NCBI RefSeq assembly: GCF_003112515.1
Contig: NZ_BEVZ01000001.1
Coordinates: 62,001 to 126,000, forward strand
Source of the DNA: Streptomyces fragilis
Lineage (GTDB): Bacteria > Actinomycetota > Actinomycetes > Streptomycetales > Streptomycetaceae
Direction of reading: 5' to 3'
DNA: 64,000 bases
The notes beneath the pieces were generated by a model. The model did no database searches and was not told the origin of the DNA. It saw nothing but the letters and a program-made list of their open reading frames with translations. The position numbers and the translations under genes are program-made. Positions 35,885-47,387 of this stretch are shown here, one piece after another; position 1 is the first letter of the stretch, and each line of letters begins with the position of its first letter.

Positions 35885-35937
35885 GAACTTGTCACTGTCC
35901 AGATTGAACGGCGGGGCAGAACTTGTCAATGGCCAGA
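35885..35937. promoter_or_regulatory. Direct-repeat operator between the SCO6745-like and TetR genes
   Basis: GAACTTGTCACTGTCCAGA (35885-35903) and GAACTTGTCAATGGCCAGA (35919-35937) match at 17 of 19 positions, 34 bp apart. On the minus strand the right copy contains TTGACA, a perfect -35, so a bound regulator would block the SCO6745-like promoter and probably the TetR gene too. Confidence 0.65.
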
Positions 35938-35955
35938 TCGGAGTAACCTGGTCCC

Positions 35956-36558
35956 ATGGCCACCACCCGCCCGACGCCCCCGGACCGCCCGTACCACCAC
36001 GGCGACCTGCGGCGCGCGATCATGTCCGCCGCCCTGGAGGCCATCGCCGCCGAGGGCCCCGCGGCGCTGAGCCTGCGCGACCTCGCCCGCCGGGCCGGCG
36101 TCTCGCACGCCGCGCCCGCCCACCACTTCAAGGACCGCGCGGGCCTGCTCACCGCCATCGCCGCCGAGGGGCACGAACTGCTCGCCGACGCGCTGCGGTT
36201 GGCCGGTGACCTGCGGGAGGCCGGCGTGCGCTACGTCCGCTTCGCCCGCGAGCACCCGGCGCACTTCCAGGTGATGTTCAGCCCGCAGCTGCTGAGGCCC
36301 GACGACGTCGAACTGGTCACCGCGCAGGCGCTGTCCGGCGCCGCGCTGCGGGACGCGGTGGCCGGGGTCCCGGATCGCGACCGCGGGGTGGAGGCCCGGC
36401 TGGCGGGCGTCGCCGCCTGGTCCCTGGCCCACGGCTTCGCCACGCTGCTGCTGGCGCACAACCTGGACGACGCACTCGACGGAGGCGACCCCGAGGAGAC
36501 GTTCCGTGAGCTGGCCACGACGTTGTTCCGCCCCGGAGGCGGCGCGGACACTCCGTAG
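35956..36558 (+). CDS. TetR/AcrR-family regulator (WHG-type C-terminus)
   Basis: The 200-residue protein has an N-terminal TetR DNA-binding domain (about 13-60): HHGDLRRAIMSAALEAIAAEGPAALSLRDLARRAGVSHAAPAHHFKD covers the helix-turn-helix in separate segments. The C-terminal ligand domain contains WSLAHGFATLLLA, the W-x-x-x-H-G pattern of TetR_C_33/WHG. ATG at 35956 has GGAG 12 nt upstream. It faces the SCO6745-like gene and presumably represses it and itself through the repeats at 35885-35937. The ligand is unknown. Confidence 0.88.
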   Translation: MATTRPTPPDRPYHHGDLRRAIMSAALEAIAAEGPAALSLRDLARRAGVSHAAPAHHFKDRAGLLTAIAAEGHELLADALRLAGDLREAGVRYVRFAREHPAHFQVMFSPQLLRPDDVELVTAQALSGAALRDAVAGVPDRDRGVEARLAGVAAWSLAHGFATLLLAHNLDDALDGGDPEETFRELATTLFRPGGGADTP

Positions 36559-36779
36559 GCACGGCGGCTTTCCCGACCCCGCCGCGGGGGCGGCCCCCGG
36601 CTCCCGATGTGCGGGGGCTCCCAACCCGGCCGAGCAGCGGGAGGCTCAAGAACCCGGCCGAGCGCCTGGACCGGCCGGACGAGCGCGGCGACACGCCGGC
36701 GTGGAGGGAGTCGGTCGCCGGGGCATCCCACCCGACGTCGCCGCCGGGGAAGCGGACGCGGCGGACGCCCCCTGCGCGA

Positions 36780-37517
36780 TCAGGACTCCGCTGCCGCCGG
36801 CTTCGGCCAGGCCACCCGGTCTCGGTCGGGCGCCGTGCCGGCGAGCGCGGGCTCCGCGCCAGGTCCCTGGAAGGTGCGGGGTGTCCGGGTGCGGTAGGAG
36901 TGGCCGAGTTCCGGGCCGAGTCCGAAGTAGTGGCGGAAGTTGTAGATGAGGGGGCTCCAGGCGGCGGGGTCGATGTGGTCGGTGCCCGGAACGACGATGC
37001 GGGAGTCGGCGTGCACCTTGCGCACGACGGTCTCGACGATGAGGAAGTCCCCGGAGACGTCAGGCCGCACCCGCTCGGCACGGGCCTCCAACTGGATCGG
37101 GCATCCTGCCACGCGAGGAGGCCGGACCAGATGGGAGGGCTCGCAGGTCAGGCCTGCGGCGGCGAACTTGTCCGGCTCGAAGCGGCAGCCTTCGGGCTTG
37201 CTGGGGGGCACTGGATCGCGGCCGGTCAGTGGCGCCAGCCGCTCCACGGCCGGCCACTGGGCCGGGGATGGCAGGTTGATGACCAGGTCGGGGCGGCTGC
37301 CGAGGTTGTACGCGGTGTGCCCCTCCCGGCCCAGTCCGATGACGACCGTCCGCCCGAGGGCCCATGCGGAGGAGACCGGGGCGAGGTTGAACGAGCCGTC
37401 CTGGTTCTCCGTCGACAGGAGCACCACCGGCGTCCCGAAGTACAGGATGCTCGGCTCGATCTCCAGGTGGGTGGCGGCAGTCTGTGCGGGCAGGGTGCTG
37501 GGAGGTGCCGTGTTCAT
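36780..37517 (-). CDS. Flavin reductase-like (FMN-binding split barrel) protein
   Basis: The 245-residue protein has the flavin reductase-like fold seen in small NAD(P)H:FMN oxidoreductases. Recognisable segments are PSILYFGTPVVLLSTENQDGSFNLAPVSSAWALG near the N-terminus (FMN phosphate contacts), YNLGSRPDLVINLP, and the C-terminal PLIYNFRHYFGLGPELGHSYRT. The ATG at 37517 has no ribosome site, but TAGGTT ends 7 nt upstream, which would give a leaderless message. It is divergent from an ArsR-like gene, with an 18-bp palindrome between them, and is probably controlled by it. The substrate is unknown. Confidence 0.82.
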   Translation of the reverse strand: MNTAPPSTLPAQTAATHLEIEPSILYFGTPVVLLSTENQDGSFNLAPVSSAWALGRTVVIGLGREGHTAYNLGSRPDLVINLPSPAQWPAVERLAPLTGRDPVPPSKPEGCRFEPDKFAAAGLTCEPSHLVRPPRVAGCPIQLEARAERVRPDVSGDFLIVETVVRKVHADSRIVVPGTDHIDPAAWSPLIYNFRHYFGLGPELGHSYRTRTPRTFQGPGAEPALAGTAPDRDRVAWPKPAAAES

Positions 37518-37541
37518 GGTGAGAAACCTAGGGTCCGGTCA

Positions 37542-37559
37542 TTTCGGCCATGGCCGAAA
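37542..37559. promoter_or_regulatory. Perfect 18-bp palindrome, likely ArsR-like operator
   Basis: TTTCGGCCATGGCCGAAA lies 25 nt upstream of the flavin reductase-like start and 15 nt before the chosen regulator start, overlapping the expected -35 region of the former. An ATG inside it (37550) is in frame with the regulator but is better read as part of the operator. Confidence 0.75.
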
Positions 37560-37573
37560 CGTCACGGGGGACA

Positions 37574-38302
37574 ATGGACCGCATGGACACGCAGCGCGCG
37601 CAGGTGGCCGGGCCCGATCTGGCCACCGTGGCGAAGCTTCTGGCCGACGGGACGCGGGCAGGCTTCTGTCTGGCCCTGCTCGACGGCCGGGCTTGGACGG
37701 CGACGGAACTGGCACGTCACGCGGGGGTGGCGCCCTCGACCGCGACCGAGCACCTGCACGCGCTCGTCCGCGGAAACCTGCTGGCCGAGGAACGACAGGG
37801 CCGCCACCGCTACGTACGTCTGGCCGGTCCACAGGTCGCCGAGCTGATCGAGAGCCTCGCCGCGATGGCACCGGAACGCACCCCGGCACCCCGTACCCTG
37901 TCGGCGGCCGGCCGCCGGCAGGCCCTCGCCCTCGCCCGCACCTGCTACGACCACCTCGCCGGGACCGTCGGGGTCGCCATCACCGATGCGATGCTCGAGC
38001 GCAGGCTGCTGAACCTGGAGCGGGGACTCGGGCTCACCAGCGCCGGAGCGACCTGGCTCGAGAACCTCGGCGTCACCGTCCCGGCCTGCACGCGACGACC
38101 GTCGGTACGGTCATGCCTGGACTGGACCGAACGCCGCCCCCATCTGGGCGGCGCCGTCGGTGCCGCCCTGTGCCGGCACGCGTTCGACGCGGGCTGGGTC
38201 ACTCCCGTCGGCACCACGCGCGCCGTCACCGTCACCTCCCTCGGCCGGCAGGCACTCCGCCGCCACCTCGGCCTGTCCGACGAACTGCTGCCGCAGACAT
38301 GA
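37574..38302 (+). CDS. ArsR-type winged-helix transcriptional regulator
   Basis: The 242-residue protein has an N-terminal winged helix (about 15-95): VAKLLADGTRAGFCLALLDGR, WTATELARHAGVAPSTATEHLHALV and RHRYVRLAGPQVAELIESLA follow the ArsR order. The remaining 140 residues form a C-terminal domain with three cysteines (ARTCYDHLAG, VPACTRRPSVRSCLDW) that could sense a metal, thiol or redox signal. ATG at 37574 is chosen since the 37550 ATG lies in the palindromic operator. It is divergent from the flavin reductase-like gene and convergent with mfd. Confidence 0.86.
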   Translation: MDRMDTQRAQVAGPDLATVAKLLADGTRAGFCLALLDGRAWTATELARHAGVAPSTATEHLHALVRGNLLAEERQGRHRYVRLAGPQVAELIESLAAMAPERTPAPRTLSAAGRRQALALARTCYDHLAGTVGVAITDAMLERRLLNLERGLGLTSAGATWLENLGVTVPACTRRPSVRSCLDWTERRPHLGGAVGAALCRHAFDAGWVTPVGTTRAVTVTSLGRQALRRHLGLSDELLPQT

Positions 38303-38381
38303 CCGGTTCCGGCAGACCGGAGCCCTCGCCGACACCGCCGTCCCTGAGGCCGCGTGACCCGTATGCCGGCGACACCCCCTC

Positions 38382-41930
<3,549 letters not shown>

Positions 41931-42150
41931 GGAGGCCTTTCCGTCCAGCGGGGGTCCCGCGGGGTTCTCGTGTCACGCGAAGCGCCCGGTACGCGGGGCG
42001 GACCGGGGGTTCCAGCGTACGTCGCGCACGCCCTCGACGCGGCGCGTCCGCCACGGCGACCCTCCCCCGCCCCCCTGGGGGTCACCGGACCCCGTGCCGC
42101 CCCGAGGCTCCGGTGCGGGCGGGGCGCGGAGCGGGATCCGTGCGGCCGGC

Positions 42151-42672
42151 TCACGCCTCCGCGCGGGGGGCCGGGAGCTCCACGGCGGTGAGGCGGGTGG
42201 GGGCGGTGCCGGTGAGGAGGGCGGTGAGGGCCTGGTCGAGGGTGACGCCGAGGTACCAGTCACCGGCGTGGTCGAGCGCGTACACCCGCCCCACCGCGTC
42301 GACGGCCAGCAGCGCCCCGGTGTCCGCCTCCGCACCCACCGGGCACAGCTCCGTCCCCAGCGCCCGCCCGAGGTCCCCCAGCGTGCGCGCCATGTGCAGT
42401 CCGTGCATCGGGTCCATGTCCAGCACCGCGGGCGCCACCTGACGGCCCGGCCCGGACGGGGCGATCCGCAGGCCGCCGAACTCCGCCCACGCCTCCACCG
42501 CCGCCGGGAACACCGCGTGCGTGTGACCGGCCGGCGAGGCGTGCTCGCGCAGCGCGTCGGCCCACACCTCGGCCTGCCGGATGTCCCAGCGTCCCGGCTC
42601 CCAGCCGGCCGCGCGCAGCGCGACGTCGACGTGGACGGCGAAACGGGTCGAGGAGGTGCGCTCGGCTTGCAT
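42151..42672 (-). CDS. SUKH-3 family immunity-type protein
   Basis: The 173-residue protein matches the SUKH-3 branch of the SMI1/KNR4 superfamily: an N-terminal ALRAAGWEPGRWDI, the central AVEAWAEFGGLRI, and the C-terminal GALLAVDAVGRVYALDHAGDWYLG. SUKH proteins neutralise nuclease or deaminase toxins in contact-dependent systems. It lies immediately downstream of the YwqJ-like deaminase gene on the same strand (115-nt gap), the usual toxin-then-immunity order, so I infer that it protects against that enzyme. ATG at 42672 has AGGT 5 nt upstream. Confidence 0.82.
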   Translation of the reverse strand: MQAERTSSTRFAVHVDVALRAAGWEPGRWDIRQAEVWADALREHASPAGHTHAVFPAAVEAWAEFGGLRIAPSGPGRQVAPAVLDMDPMHGLHMARTLGDLGRALGTELCPVGAEADTGALLAVDAVGRVYALDHAGDWYLGVTLDQALTALLTGTAPTRLTAVELPAPRAEA

Positions 42673-42787
42673 CAGGTACCTGGAGTCCTTCAGGACGGGA
42701 CGGGCGGAGGCAACGGGCGGACGGCGGAGGACCGGGACGGTGGCGGACCGCGACGGGCGGCGGCGAGGAGCGGCGGCGGGCGGCGGC

Positions 42788-43309
42788 TCAGCCGCCGGCG
42801 CCCGGGTCGACCACCCGTACCCCGAAGTGGGCGGTGAGGGCTGCGCACGCCCGGCAGGGCTCGGCGAAGCTGCCGTGCAGCGGGTCGCCGTCCTCCCGGA
42901 TGCGCCGCGCGGTCAGCTTGGCGTGTTTCAGGGCCTTGCGCGCCTCGCCGGCGGTCATGGGCCGGCGCGCGGCGCGCTTGTTGCGCGCCGCGTCGGCCGC
43001 GGCGATGTGCCGGGAGATCAGCAGCGCCTCGGCGCACCGGCCGGTGAACCGGTCACGCTGGTCGCTGGTGAGGGTGTCGAGGAAGTCCTGCACCAGCGGG
43101 TGCAGGACCGGACTCTGGTCGCCGCGGGCGGCCGTGCCGGTGAGCGTGGTGCCGCGGACGGACAGCGCGGCGGCCACCGTCGGGAGTATCCCGTCACGGC
43201 GGTGCAGCAGTACCGGAGCCACGGCGCCGTCCGCGCTGCTCCAGCCCACTCGCGGGTCCTGCGACGGACCGGACGGCGGTTCCGTCCCGGTGGTCTGTGC
43301 GGCCTGCAT
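42788..43309 (-). CDS. YwqJ-like deaminase-fold protein
   Basis: The 173-residue protein has a C-terminal deaminase fold with the zinc-binding/catalytic pair: C-A-E in FTGRCAEALLISR (Cys92, Glu94) and PCRAC (Cys152, Cys155) in EPCRACAALTAHFGVRVVD. This is the YwqJ class of bacterial nucleic-acid or nucleotide deaminase toxins. The first 65 residues are disordered and there is no export signal, so it is a free-standing catalytic unit rather than a full secreted toxin. ATG at 43309 is chosen with GGGAGG 11 nt upstream; the GTG at 43321 overlaps that site. A SUKH-3 gene follows. Confidence 0.78.
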   Translation of the reverse strand: MQAAQTTGTEPPSGPSQDPRVGWSSADGAVAPVLLHRRDGILPTVAAALSVRGTTLTGTAARGDQSPVLHPLVQDFLDTLTSDQRDRFTGRCAEALLISRHIAAADAARNKRAARRPMTAGEARKALKHAKLTARRIREDGDPLHGSFAEPCRACAALTAHFGVRVVDPGAGG

Positions 43310-43581
43310 GATCGTTCTCACCTCCCGAGCATCCCCTCGGTCGCCTTAGAGTGCCAAACCCGGCGGCCGAGGAGGAAGCCAGGGCCCGTGACACGCCCGT
43401 GGCGGGGCGTCGTGACCACGGAGTGTTGACGCGAGGTCACACAGGTGGACGCATCCGGACGCACCATGACCGCCGCGAGCGGCACCGCATAGTCTGTCGG
43501 GAACCGCCACCCACGCGGTGGTCGACACTATGGGAGAGCGCGGCTTCACCGGCCGCCGGAACGCCGCAGGGGGCAACCGCC

Positions 43582-44604
43582 ATGACGACAGGTGGGCTCG
43601 GGCTGGGGGTCTCTCCCGGCCACGGGACCGGAGGACGGCCCGCGCCGCCGAACGCCGCGTACGCAGGACAGGTCGTGCACTTCCCCGACCCGGTCCGCGC
43701 CGCCCGGCACCCGGCAGGCGTACGGGTCGACGACCACGGCTACCCGGACTTCTCGCCCTACGCCCGCGCGGCCGCCGAGATCGCCGACCCGCCGGAGGGC
43801 TTCGGCGTCGACGAGTTGCGGCTGACCGACCACGTGTCGGCCAACGCCGCCCTCGCCGCGTCCGGTCACCCCCTGTGGGACACCGTCGAGCCGGTGGCCA
43901 CCCCGCACGGCTGGACCTGGCACCACGTCCCGCGCACCCGGCGCCTGGAGCTGATTCCCGTCGAGGTGAAGGCGCTGCTGCGCCACCACGGCGGCATCTC
44001 CACCGCCGCCGTGGAGCACGGCAAGCGCGGCACCCGCCCGCTGCAGGACACCCGGCCGGCCCACTTCCGGCTGCCCAAGAACTCCGTGGCCGTGAGCGAG
44101 CAGCAGGTGCAGGCCGTCGAGGAGGAGCTCGGGTACCAGCTGCCCGGCCCCTACCGCGCGTTCCTGAAGGCCGCCGGCGGCTGCGCCCCGGTGGGCACCG
44201 CGCTCGACGCGGAGCTGGGCCTGCTGGTCGACCAGCCCTTCCTCACCGTGCGGGACGAGGCGGCGGTCAACGACCTGGTGTACGTCAACAAGTGCCTGCG
44301 CGACCACCTCACCAAGGACTACCTGGGGGTGGCGTTCCTGCAGGGCGGCATCCTCGCGGTGAAGGTCAGGGGCGAGCGGCGCGGAACGGTGTGGTTCTGC
44401 GCCTACGACGACGTGCGCGACGTGGACCCGTCGTGGACCCCCGCCGAACGGGTGGAGCGCCTGCTGCTGCCCTGCGGCGAGGACTTCGACGCGTTCCTCG
44501 GCCGGCTCGCGGGCAGCCCGCCCGAGCTGGACACGGTGGCGAATCTGATGGTGGACGGCGGTTTCGCGCGCGCGGTGCCGGTGTCGGGCCCGACAGGGGA
44601 GTGA
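43582..44604 (+). CDS. WHH-type nuclease domain fused to SUKH-1 (SMI1/KNR4)
   Basis: The 340-residue protein joins two modules normally encoded apart. Residues 50-140 carry the WHH variant of the HNH/Endo VII nuclease: YPDFSPYA, WTWHHVPRTRRLELIP (WHH at 113-115) and LLRHHGGIS. Residues 168-330 are a SUKH-1 immunity-type domain (VQAVEEELGYQLPGPYRAFLKAAGG; FDAFLGRLAG). No export signal is present. ATG at 43582 has AGGGGG 8 nt upstream. The next gene begins 8 nt after its stop, so they form an operon. The toxin-like domain might be self-inhibited or inactive, with the whole protein acting in immunity. Confidence 0.8.
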   Translation: MTTGGLGLGVSPGHGTGGRPAPPNAAYAGQVVHFPDPVRAARHPAGVRVDDHGYPDFSPYARAAAEIADPPEGFGVDELRLTDHVSANAALAASGHPLWDTVEPVATPHGWTWHHVPRTRRLELIPVEVKALLRHHGGISTAAVEHGKRGTRPLQDTRPAHFRLPKNSVAVSEQQVQAVEEELGYQLPGPYRAFLKAAGGCAPVGTALDAELGLLVDQPFLTVRDEAAVNDLVYVNKCLRDHLTKDYLGVAFLQGGILAVKVRGERRGTVWFCAYDDVRDVDPSWTPAERVERLLLPCGEDFDAFLGRLAGSPPELDTVANLMVDGGFARAVPVSGPTGE

Positions 44605-44611
44605 ACGGCCG

Positions 44612-47005
44612 ATGGTGACCTACGCGCAGGCGCAGGAGCGCGGCGAGGAATGGATCAACGGCGAGGCGCCCGCGTACCAGCACCGTGAGGTGCGGGTACG
44701 CGAGTTCGAGCTGGGCTTCGTGGTGTGGGCCGAGGACCGCGCCGACGGCCCGCGTTCCGAGGGCGGCGCGCAGCGGCTGGTGATCGCCCGGGACAGCGGC
44801 GAGGCCACGCTGTGGCCCGGTCTGCCGGTGGGCGAGGTGATCCGCCGGTACGAGGAGCTGTACGGCCGCGAGGAGGCCGCTCCCGCGCCGCCGCCGGCGC
44901 CCGCGCGGGTCGACCTGAACCAGACGTCGTTCCTGCTCAGCCCGCCGCAGTGGCTGCAGGACGCGGCCGACCGGATGGGCATCCCCGACCAGCGGGACGC
45001 CGGGCGCGGCCGCGACACCACGCCGTCGGCGTCGTCGACGCCTGCCGCGCCGTCGCCCGCCACCGCGGGGGGCACCCCCTGGGACGGGACCGACACCACC
45101 GCGCAGGCCGCCGACGACCGGTCGGTGCCGCTGCCGGAGACGGTGTTCGCGCCGCCGGTGGCCGACGGACCCGGCGGACCGGGAGGCGCGGGTGTGTCCG
45201 ACGCGCAGACCGCGCTCATCCAGGGCGGCAGCCGGCTGCCGCCCACCCGCGTCACGCCGGCCATGCCGGACGCCGGGCCGCCGGTGCCGCCGTCGCAGCC
45301 GCCCGCGCCGCAGTCCGGGCCGGCCACCCCCGCGCGTCCGCTGCCGGCCGACGCCGGCGACATCGCGGACGCCGCGACCGCCAAGGCCGCGCCGCCGCGC
45401 CGTCCGGCGACCGGGTCCACCCCGCCGCCTCCGCCGCCGCCCCCGCCGGCTCCGGCCGGTCCGGGCCCCGCGTCGCAGTCCTCGGGGGGCGACTCCCTGG
45501 GGTACGTGCCCACCCAGATGGTCTCCTCCCTCGGCCCCCAGGGGCCCGGCACGCCCGGTGCGCCCGGTGCGCCCGGGGCGCCCGGGGCTCCCGGTGGTTC
45601 GCAGGGCGGCCCCGGCGGTCCGCAGGACGGCGGCATGCACCACGCGGTCACCATGCTGGCCGACCCGTCGTCCGGGGGCGCCACGCCTCCGCCGCCGCCC
45701 GGCCCGCCCGGTCCGCCCGGCGTTCCCGGCGGGCACACGCCTCCGCCTCCGCCCCCGCCGCCCGCCGCTCCGGGCCAGGCGGCCCACCACGCGGAGACCG
45801 TCTTCGCGCCCTCCGGTCCGTCCGGCGTCACCACGCCTCCGCCGCCGCCCCCGCCGGGCACCCCGGGGAGCGTGCACCACGCGGAGACGATGTTCGCGCC
45901 GCCGTCGGGTCCGCCGGTGGCACCCTCCGCACCCGGTCCGGTGCCGCCTCCGGGAACCGTTCCGCCGCCGCCCGCCGCTCCCGGCGTTCCCGGGGCGCCC
46001 GCCGCGTACGGGTACCCGCAGCAGCCCCAGCAGCCGATGGTGGGGCCCGGCTACCAGGCCGTGCTGCGCTACCGCGCCCCGGACGGCTCCGAGCACCAGC
46101 TGATCCGCCGCAGCGCGCCGGGGCTCCCGCACCCGGAGTGGCAGATCTTCCACGAGCTGCGCGCCATGAACGTGCCGCCGAACCAGGTGCTGGAGCTGCA
46201 CACCGAGCTCGAGTCCTGCTCCCTGCCCGGCGCGTACTGCGCGCGGATGATCCGCGAGCAGTGGCCGCAGGCCCGGATCACCTCCATCGCCCCCTACGGC
46301 GAGGACCACGCCGGCCGACAGCAGGGCATCGCGCAGCTGCTGGCCCACCAGGGCGAGCTGCACCAGGTCGCCGACGGACCCGCGCGGCCCGGCCCGGTGC
46401 GCGCGCCGCTGCCGCCGGTGCAGCCCGCTCCGCCCGTGCCGCCGGAGGGCGTCGCCCACGAGCTGGCGGCGGTCTTCGGGCCGGGCGTGTTCCGCTTCGA
46501 CCAGGCGGCGGTGTCCCGGCAGGGCGTGCCGCCGGTGGTCGCCCACACCCTGGTGGTCGCGGGGCTGCCGTTCGACCTCGGCCCGTTCTTCTGGGCGCAG
46601 GCCCAGCCGGGGCGGCCGGTGCCGACGCTGGCCGAGCTGGCGCAGGAACGTGGGGTGCAGGCGGCCCCGGACGCCGGGTCGTACCTGGTGATGGGCACCG
46701 ACTTCGGCAAGGCGGTCTGCGTGCAGTACGGCACCGCGCACATCGTCGCCGTGCCGGTGGAGGCGGGCCCCGGGGGTGCGCCGGTGCCGCCGCAGTTCGT
46801 CAACACGGGGCTGCCGGAGTTCGCGCGGTGCCTGGCGCTGCTGGGGCGGATGTGGCCGCTGCGGTTCGGGCTCAACCAGGAGCAGGCGGCTCGCTGGACG
46901 GTCGACTTCCAGGCGCAGCTCGCCGCGTTGGACCCGGCGGCGCTGGGGTCGCCGGACAGCTGGTGGTCCGTGCTGCTGGAGCAGTTCTGGGACGGCCTGC
47001 TCTGA
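44612..47005 (+). CDS. YrhB/Imm35 - Pro-rich - deaminase - SUKH-4 fusion protein
   Basis: The 797-residue protein has four parts: an N-terminal YrhB/Imm35-like domain (about 1-85, VTYAQAQERGEEWINGEA); a 390-residue region of poly-Pro runs and GAP triplets with repeated HHA(E/V)T motifs (about 86-475); a deaminase fold (about 478-580) with H530-T-E in LHTELESCS and then LPGAYC, the XOO2897 type; and a SUKH-4 domain (about 610-797, ending SWWSVLLEQFWDGLL). Two immunity-type domains thus flank a toxin-type deaminase in one cytoplasmic chain. GTG/ATG choice: ATG at 44612, 8 nt after the upstream stop. The target is unknown. Confidence 0.82.
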   Translation: MVTYAQAQERGEEWINGEAPAYQHREVRVREFELGFVVWAEDRADGPRSEGGAQRLVIARDSGEATLWPGLPVGEVIRRYEELYGREEAAPAPPPAPARVDLNQTSFLLSPPQWLQDAADRMGIPDQRDAGRGRDTTPSASSTPAAPSPATAGGTPWDGTDTTAQAADDRSVPLPETVFAPPVADGPGGPGGAGVSDAQTALIQGGSRLPPTRVTPAMPDAGPPVPPSQPPAPQSGPATPARPLPADAGDIADAATAKAAPPRRPATGSTPPPPPPPPPAPAGPGPASQSSGGDSLGYVPTQMVSSLGPQGPGTPGAPGAPGAPGAPGGSQGGPGGPQDGGMHHAVTMLADPSSGGATPPPPPGPPGPPGVPGGHTPPPPPPPPAAPGQAAHHAETVFAPSGPSGVTTPPPPPPPGTPGSVHHAETMFAPPSGPPVAPSAPGPVPPPGTVPPPPAAPGVPGAPAAYGYPQQPQQPMVGPGYQAVLRYRAPDGSEHQLIRRSAPGLPHPEWQIFHELRAMNVPPNQVLELHTELESCSLPGAYCARMIREQWPQARITSIAPYGEDHAGRQQGIAQLLAHQGELHQVADGPARPGPVRAPLPPVQPAPPVPPEGVAHELAAVFGPGVFRFDQAAVSRQGVPPVVAHTLVVAGLPFDLGPFFWAQAQPGRPVPTLAELAQERGVQAAPDAGSYLVMGTDFGKAVCVQYGTAHIVAVPVEAGPGGAPVPPQFVNTGLPEFARCLALLGRMWPLRFGLNQEQAARWTVDFQAQLAALDPAALGSPDSWWSVLLEQFWDGLL

Positions 47006-47013
47006 CGTCCCCT

Positions 47014-47047
47014 CCCCCGCGCGGGCGGTACCGGTTCCGCGCGGGGG
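47014..47047 (+). terminator. Terminator of the WHH-SUKH/deaminase operon
   Basis: A perfect 11-bp GC stem (47014-47024 with 47037-47047) with a 12-nt loop starts 8 nt past the stop codon. Confidence 0.75.
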
Positions 47048-47387
47048 CTTCCCCGGGCCCGGCGTGCCGCCCCCTGGGACTCCCCCGCCTCCGCGCGCGG
47101 CGGGACTGGACCCCCGCTTGCGCGGCGTTGAGCGAACCGCCCCGCGGAGGGGGCGCCCCCTGCGCCCGCCCGTGCCGCCCCCTGGGCGGCCCAGACGCCC
47201 GCAGGTGGCCCCGCAGTGCGCGCGGCGGCCGCGCGGAGGACGGCGCGGCAGTACGTGCGGCGGCCGCGCGGATGCCCGCAGGGCAGGGGACGGCGTGGCC
47301 GTCACCGCGGAGGGCGCGCGGGCGGCCGCGGGCACGGGACGGTTGGTGCCCGGGGGCGGGGGGAGGTCGGCGTCCCCGCCCCGGGGG
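47048..47387. other. Non-coding GC-rich gap
   Basis: No gene is supported here, between two convergent genes. Two copies of a GCGGCGGCCGCGCGGA repeat (about 47222-47275) are the only internal structure I see. Confidence 0.45.

Noticed and set aside
45420..46010. A collagen-like secreted structural protein
   Set aside because: The GAP and poly-Pro repeats are the linker of the 797-residue fusion, without a signal peptide and flanked by intracellular-type domains.
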